From the NCBI RefSeq assembly GCF_018332715.1, contig NZ_BOQP01000021.1:124001-188000 (forward strand): a DNA stretch of 64,000 nucleotides. The letters run 5' to 3'. Every line of letters begins with the position of its first letter. Positions within the stretch are counted from its first letter, which is position 1. The position numbers were made by a program, and so were the translations under genes. Below, piece by piece: positions 60,100 to 64,000 of the stretch. The DNA is from Winogradskya consettensis. GTDB lineage: Bacteria; Actinomycetota; Actinomycetes; Mycobacteriales; Micromonosporaceae. The notes under the pieces are model-generated. The model made no database searches. It had not been told where the DNA came from and saw only the letters and a program-made list of their open reading frames with translations.

Positions 60100-60723
60100 T
60101 CAGGCAGGTGCCGGGGTCAGCCAGCGGTCCAGCTCGGTGAGGATGTTCCCGAGCTCGGGCCCCAGGGCGTCGGCGATCTCGGTCAGGGTCTGTCCCTCGT
60201 GGGCACGGCGGCCGGACTCGCTCAGGAAGATCCGGAAAACGCCGGCCAGTGCGATGCCCTGCAGCCGGGCGATCTCCGGCGGGACCGGGCTCGTCTCGCC
60301 GATCGCCGCGGCGAGCGCGGCGGCCTGACGATCGGCCACCTCGAGGGCCAGCCGGTTGATCGCCGGACTGATGATCGCCAGATAGCCCAGCGTGCCGCGG
60401 GCACTCTCCTGCGGCATGTCCCGCATCGCCGACACCGCCTGCAGGACGTAGTCGCGGATCGCAACCGCGGGGGTGGTCCCCGCGGGCCGGGAGCGGATCA
60501 GCTCGCTCAGCTGCTGCTGGATCTGCTGTTCGCGATCGGTGACCAGCTGCTCCTTGGTCGGGAAGTAGTTGTAGAGCGTCTGATCCGCGACCTCGGCCGC
60601 ACGCGCGATCTCGCTGACCGTCACCCGCTCATAACCACGCTCGGCGAAGAGCCGCGCCGCGGTGTCGGCGATGAGCCGGCGGGTGCGCGCCTTCTTGAGG
60701 TCACGAAGTCCTGGTTCCGCCAC
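60100..60723 (-). CDS. TetR-family regulator
   Basis: The 207-residue protein begins at GTG 60723. DLKKARTRRLIADTAARLFAERGYERVTVSEIA (in pieces) and ADQTLYNYFPTKEQL are the TetR DNA-binding domain. The C-terminal ligand domain is all-helical. A divergent lipase-like gene starts 61 bases away, with a palindrome between, so this is most likely its local repressor. Convergent DUF1905 follows after 23 bases. Confidence 0.92.
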   Translation of the reverse strand: MAEPGLRDLKKARTRRLIADTAARLFAERGYERVTVSEIARAAEVADQTLYNYFPTKEQLVTDREQQIQQQLSELIRSRPAGTTPAVAIRDYVLQAVSAMRDMPQESARGTLGYLAIISPAINRLALEVADRQAAALAAAIGETSPVPPEIARLQGIALAGVFRIFLSESGRRAHEGQTLTEIADALGPELGNILTELDRWLTPAPA

Positions 60724-60738
60724 CGCAGAAGTGTATCA

Positions 60739-60756
60739 AGCCACAAACTTGTAGCT
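60739..60756. promoter_or_regulatory. Operator between TetR and hydrolase genes
   Basis: AGC-C-ACAA, AC, TTGT-A-GCT is an 18-bp pseudo-palindrome with one mismatched pair per arm and a 2-base centre, midway between the divergent starts at 60723 and 60785. Confidence 0.6.
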
Positions 60757-60784
60757 GACTCCATAATTCGAGTACGCTCCAGGC

Positions 60785-61756
60785 ATGCCTATCCCCCGTA
60801 CGCCGTACGACCCCGAGCTCGTCGCCATGGAGCCGGAGCAGGAGTTCCCGCCGTTCACCCGCGAGCTGCTCGAGATGATGAGGTCCCGCCCGTCCGGCGG
60901 AGTCGAACAGCTCGCCGCGGAGCTCGCCCGCACCGGCGTGCGGCACGAGGAGCGCACGGTCGCCGGGCCCTCGGGCGAGATCACCCTGTCGATCTTCACG
61001 CCCCGGGTCCCACGGCCCGGCATGCCCGCCCTGTATTCGATCCACGGCGGCGGCATGATCGCGGGCGACCGGTTCGGTGGCCTGGCGGAGTTCGGATTCC
61101 TCGACTGGGTGAACGAGTTCGGAATGGTCCTGATCTCACCCGAATACCACCTGGCACCCGCCGTGCAGGGCACCGCGCTCGTCGAGGACTGCTACACCGG
61201 GCTCACGTGGGTCGCCGACAACGCCGGGAGCCTCGGCATCGACCCCGCGCGCATCATCCTGGGCGGGTTCTCCGGAGGCGGCGGCCTGGCGGCGGGCACC
61301 GCACTGCTCGCACGCGATCTGGGCGGCCCTGCCGTGCTCGGCCAGCTGCTGATCTGCCCGCAACTGGACGACCGGGGCGACACCGTGTCGGCACGCCAGT
61401 TCAGCAAGGAGAACGGCGCCAGCCGCGGCCTGACGACGGACCACATCCGGTTCGCCTGGGACATGGTCCTCGGCGAGGGGCACGTCGAAGGCTCGCCGAG
61501 CCCCGTCGCCGTCCCGGCCCGGGCCCCGGACCTGTCCGGACTCCCGCAGGCCTACCTCGACGCGGGCTCCGCCGAGCCCTTCCGCGACGAGACCGTCGAC
61601 TACGCCTCCCGGATCTGGGCCGGCGGCGGACAGGCGGAACTGCACATCTGGGCCGGGGGCTGGCACGGCTTCGAAACGGCTGCCAAGGCCAAGGTGACCG
61701 CAGCGGCCCGCGCGGCTCGGGAAAGCTGGATGCGCAGGATCCTCGCAGCCGGGTGA
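60785..61756 (+). CDS. Hormone-sensitive-lipase-family esterase
   Basis: The 323-residue protein has the HSL pattern: YSIHGGGMIAGD (HGGG oxyanion loop, about 86-90), GGFSGGGGLAAGTAL (GxSxG nucleophile, about 160), an acidic residue in GSAEPFRDE and the His in GGWHGFE. These enzymes hydrolyse short acyl esters. No signal peptide. The start ATG 60785 is 62 bases from the divergent TetR gene; regulation by that repressor is probable. Confidence 0.93.
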   Translation: MPIPRTPYDPELVAMEPEQEFPPFTRELLEMMRSRPSGGVEQLAAELARTGVRHEERTVAGPSGEITLSIFTPRVPRPGMPALYSIHGGGMIAGDRFGGLAEFGFLDWVNEFGMVLISPEYHLAPAVQGTALVEDCYTGLTWVADNAGSLGIDPARIILGGFSGGGGLAAGTALLARDLGGPAVLGQLLICPQLDDRGDTVSARQFSKENGASRGLTTDHIRFAWDMVLGEGHVEGSPSPVAVPARAPDLSGLPQAYLDAGSAEPFRDETVDYASRIWAGGGQAELHIWAGGWHGFETAAKAKVTAAARAARESWMRRILAAG

Positions 61757-61780
61757 GACAGACCCTTCTACACTGCGGCG

Positions 61781-62308
61781 GTGCGGACCGTGACAGTGCA
61801 GGGAACCAATGGCGCGACTTGGCGGGTACGGGTGGTGTGGGAGCCACGCTGGCGGGCACTCGCCCGGCGGTTCGGTGGGTGGCGGCGCAACCGCAAGAAC
61901 GGGCCGGACCTCGGCGGGCTCGACCTCCCCTCCGGCAACCACTCCGGCGGCGGTGGCGGTGGCTGGGGTGACCTCGGCGACGACATCGCGATCGGCATCG
62001 CGATCATTGTCGGGATGATCGTGTTCGGGGTGCTGTTCTGGTGGTTCCTGCTTCCGCTGCTGCTGCTCGTGCTCGACGTCGTGGTCGTGGTGGTGCTGCT
62101 GATCGCGGGCATCGTGGGCCGGGTGCTGTTCCGGCGGCCCTGGATCGTGGAAGCGACCGGCGATGGCGGCGCGCCGGTGGCAGCCGAGGTAGTCGGCTGG
62201 CGCGCGGCGCTGCGCAGCCGGGACGAGATCGCGGACAGGCTGCGGCTCGGCTATTCGCCGCAGGACGCCGTGACGGCGGTCCAGCTGCCCGGCGCTCAGA
62301 GGCTGTAG
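61781..62308 (+). CDS. Hypothetical two-helix membrane protein
   Basis: The 175-residue protein begins at GTG 61781. A basic N-terminal region (WEPRWRALARRFGGWRRNRK) leads to a Gly-rich stretch (SGGGGGGWGD), two adjacent membrane helices (IAIGIAIIVGMIVFGVLFWW and LLPLLLLVLDVVVVVVLLIAG) and a C-terminal cytoplasmic part (EVVGWRAALRSRDEIADRL). I know no named family for it. It follows the esterase by 24 bases and its stop region overlaps the convergent gene by 13 bases. Confidence 0.65.
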   Translation: MRTVTVQGTNGATWRVRVVWEPRWRALARRFGGWRRNRKNGPDLGGLDLPSGNHSGGGGGGWGDLGDDIAIGIAIIVGMIVFGVLFWWFLLPLLLLVLDVVVVVVLLIAGIVGRVLFRRPWIVEATGDGGAPVAAEVVGWRAALRSRDEIADRLRLGYSPQDAVTAVQLPGAQRL

Positions 62309-63429
62309 GCGTACCTCACCCGGCGTTGGCCGTCGTAGATCGCGCGCAGCCACGGCTCGCGCACCGCGGGCAGCCGGGCCAGCGTCGCGTGGAAGGCTCG
62401 CGCGTCCGGGCGGAAGGGCGTGTGCGGGTGCAACGGCAGCGGATCGTCGCGCAGAGCGTCGTCGGGCATCGCACCGGCTCCGGGGACCGGCCTGCGGTCC
62501 CGGGTGAACGCGAGCCACACCCACACGTCCCACTCCAGCGGCGCCACGGGCGTGGCGCCCGGCGACGGCCACGACTCACCGGTTTGCGGATGCCGCGGAA
62601 CCAGCAGGATGTCGGCCTCCGGATCGACCGGCACCCCCGGCCCGGCCATCACCACCCTCTTCTCCGGCAACCCCCGGCCGGAACCTACGGGCCGCTCCTG
62701 AACGCGATCCCCGGGCCACTCCGGGCCGGGCCACTCCGGGCCGGGCTCGAAGGGCCGCTCCTGGACGGGGAGCAGTGAGTCGAGGGAACGTTGGAACACT
62801 TCGGTGGTGAGGCCGGCGGGCATGACGATGCGGGCGCCGTCCGCTGCCGCGACCAAGTGGGCGAGTGCCACCCCGACCGCGGCAGTCCAGCGTAGATCCC
62901 AGTGTCCCTGCTGCTCGACCGGCGGCGTCCCCGGCCGCAGCCCCCGCAGATCGGCCCAGTCGTCGACCGGGTCGGCACCGTCCTCCCGAGCAACCACGGC
63001 GCCGGGGTCCAGCCACACCGCCTGCCAGTACGAGCAGTCGTCGATCCGCGTCGCCACCGGCCGGCCGCACTGTTCACACCCCAGGTTCGGGCCGTCCACC
63101 CCGCCGGTGAGCCCGAGGCAGTAGCCGTCGTCACGCCCGCCGATGAGCGCCGTGCCGCGCACGTCCCCGGGTGCGATCACCACCGAGCCCGCCGGCCCGA
63201 GCGACAACGCGAAGACCGGTGCGTACAGGCCCTGCGCCTGCCCCTCGGCCTCGTCCCAATCGCGCCACGGCGATCCGGACCGGTGCGGCTCAACGGCAAA
63301 AGTGCCGGCCTCCATGAGTACGCCGAGAAAGTCATGCCACGCGTCCTGGTGAGCATGCGCGGGCAGAGCCACCCGCCGCACCGGAACGGTCAGCGCCGCG
63401 CCGCATCCCACGCACGCGAAAACTGTCAC
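62296..63429 (-). CDS. Hypothetical protein with two Cys pairs
   Basis: The 377-residue protein probably starts at GTG 63429 with VTVFACVGCGAALTVPVRRV, a CxxC knuckle; a second pair, CEQCGRPV, lies near residue 119. Together they may bind one zinc. The rest includes a Trp-rich beta region (CSYWQAVWLDPG, HWDLRWTAAVGVALAHLV) and a C-terminal end RAIYDGQRRVRYAYSL. A 15-bp repeat at 62713-62742 encodes two EWPGP pentads. I do not recognise the family, though similar proteins may exist in actinomycetes. ATGs at 63453 and 63456 are alternative starts. Confidence 0.65.
   Translation of the reverse strand: MTVFACVGCGAALTVPVRRVALPAHAHQDAWHDFLGVLMEAGTFAVEPHRSGSPWRDWDEAEGQAQGLYAPVFALSLGPAGSVVIAPGDVRGTALIGGRDDGYCLGLTGGVDGPNLGCEQCGRPVATRIDDCSYWQAVWLDPGAVVAREDGADPVDDWADLRGLRPGTPPVEQQGHWDLRWTAAVGVALAHLVAAADGARIVMPAGLTTEVFQRSLDSLLPVQERPFEPGPEWPGPEWPGDRVQERPVGSGRGLPEKRVVMAGPGVPVDPEADILLVPRHPQTGESWPSPGATPVAPLEWDVWVWLAFTRDRRPVPGAGAMPDDALRDDPLPLHPHTPFRPDARAFHATLARLPAVREPWLRAIYDGQRRVRYAYSL
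62713..62742 (-). repeat. 15-bp in-frame repeat, 2 copies
   Basis: GGGCCACTCCGGGCC occurs twice in a row inside the two-Cys-pair gene, encoding two EWPGP-type pentads on the minus strand. Confidence 0.8.
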
Positions 63430-63464
63430 GCGCCGAGGATAGACAGGTGGCATCATCGGCGGCG

Positions 63465-63815
63465 ATGGGATTTCTCGATACGATCGCCGCCAGGGTGGCC
63501 GCCGGGTCCACAGTCGACTTCCGGCCGACCGGCTCCTCGATGGTGCCCCTGGTCCGCAGCCGCCAGCTCGTCACCGTCGCCCCGGTCGACCCCGCCAGGC
63601 TCGAGGTCGGTGACATCGTCCTGGCCAAGGTCGCCGGGACGATCTACCTGCACCTGGTGTCGGCCCTCGACCCCGGCAAGGGCCGCGTGCAGATCAGCAA
63701 CAACCGCGGCCGGGTCAACGGCTGGACCACCCACCCCAGGATCTACGGCATCTGCACCGCCGTCGACGGCACCCCCCGCCCCCGCCTCACCGGCAAACAG
63801 GCTCAACCACGCTGA
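63465..63815 (+). CDS. S24/S26 peptidase-like protein
   Basis: The 116-residue protein from ATG 63465 (GTG 63447 possible) shows TGSSMVPLVRSRQLVTVAP, where Ser-Met is the signal-peptidase/LexA-type nucleophile box, then LEVGDIVLAKVAGTIYLHLV and VQISNNRGRVNGW. In signal peptidases a Lys-Arg follows the last strand; here it is His-Leu-Val, so the general-base Lys is not where expected and catalysis is uncertain. No membrane anchor. The stop codon falls within the first unit of a 26-bp array. Confidence 0.75.
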   Translation: MGFLDTIAARVAAGSTVDFRPTGSSMVPLVRSRQLVTVAPVDPARLEVGDIVLAKVAGTIYLHLVSALDPGKGRVQISNNRGRVNGWTTHPRIYGICTAVDGTPRPRLTGKQAQPR

Positions 63816-63924
63816 GCCGGCAACAGAATCGACCACGCTGAGCCGGCAAAAGAATCAACCACGCTGGGCCGGCAAGGGGCTCAACCACGCTGGGCCGGCA
63901 ACAGGCTCAACCACGCTGGGCCGG
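63803..63924. repeat. 26-bp tandem repeat, 4 copies plus part
   Basis: Units of 26 bp beginning TCAACCACGCTG start at 63803, 63829, 63855 and 63881, with an 18-base partial copy at 63907. The first copy contains the stop codon of the peptidase-like gene. Same period as the 28848 array but unrelated sequence. Confidence 0.95.
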
Positions 63925-63937
63925 TCGTGCCGAGGTG

Positions 63938-64000
63938 TCATCCTCGAAACTCGTGCACGGCCGACCGGCCGGCCTTGGCAGCCGTCTCGGCCCGGTCAGA
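63938..64000 (-). CDS. Possible 3' end of a gene entering from the right
   Basis: On the minus strand the frame from the window edge reads SDRAETAAKAGRSAVHEFRG followed by TGA (63940-63938). Twenty codons with good third-position bias suggest a real C-terminus, but there is too little to name it. Confidence 0.35.
   Translation of the reverse strand, partial: SDRAETAAKAGRSAVHEFRG

Overview
The window reads as chromosomal DNA of a high-GC sporulating actinomycete, most likely a member of the Micromonosporaceae such as Actinoplanes. The pointers are strong G/C bias at third codon positions, GTG and TTG starts, many genes whose start codon abuts an operator (leaderless style), a perfect-arm IdeR/DtxR iron box, an actinomycete-type S-adenosyl methyltransferase (PF04672 type), and many secreted carbohydrate-active proteins. 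The genus assignment is inference. I saw no rRNA, tRNA or CRISPR array.

Layout. 1-8.3 kb: ordinary genes (STAS fragment, YaaA, FKBP isomerase, an MMPL exporter pair, an SDR-like protein coupled to a kinase-like protein). 8.4-10.7 kb: two secreted GH43-type enzymes, translationally coupled, behind two LacI-like operators. 10.75-12.8 kb: ArsR regulator plus MFS exporter. 12.9-20.8 kb: a minus-strand cluster with a 1494-residue multicopper oxidase resembling MnxG-type Mn oxidases, DUF2182 and DUF1326 proteins, and a PKD/Ig-like protein. 21-24.1 kb: ribbon-helix-helix regulator, DUF4097 protein and a DrrAB-like ABC exporter. 24.2-28.8 kb: nucleotidyltransferase-fold protein, flavin oxidoreductase, hydrolase, a decayed DUF1801 gene, small proteins. 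29-32.5 kb: a lectin/beta-helix protein and an alginate-lyase-like protein. 32.6-35.8 kb: phosphoketolase and a hydrolase. 35.8-39 kb: an accessory patch with orphan small genes and a complete IS30-family element. 39-46.4 kb: LysE/Lrp pair, a regulator lacking its ATPase head, amidohydrolase, methyltransferases and an orphan immunity-like protein. 46.4-49.6 kb: a membrane protein and a small helical protein sharing an amyloid-like Gln/Asn motif, then DUF2071 with a broken ArsR gene. 49.7-55.5 kb: secreted NucA/NucB nuclease, MFS transporter and an iron-boxed siderophore importer. 55.5-64 kb: TetR-controlled metabolic genes, an acyltransferase, a lipase-like hydrolase and a signal-peptidase-like protein.

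The most interesting items are the two-gene locus with a matched Gln/Asn motif (46.4-48.5 kb), the giant oxidase cluster (12.9-20.8 kb), the ribbon-helix-helix operator that is repeated inside its own gene (21.0/21.3 kb), and an unusual density of short tandem arrays. There are ten arrays, each with its own unit, mostly at gene ends or inside reading frames. An 8-bp tandem duplication of the same kind accounts for one of the frame breaks in the ArsR pseudogene.
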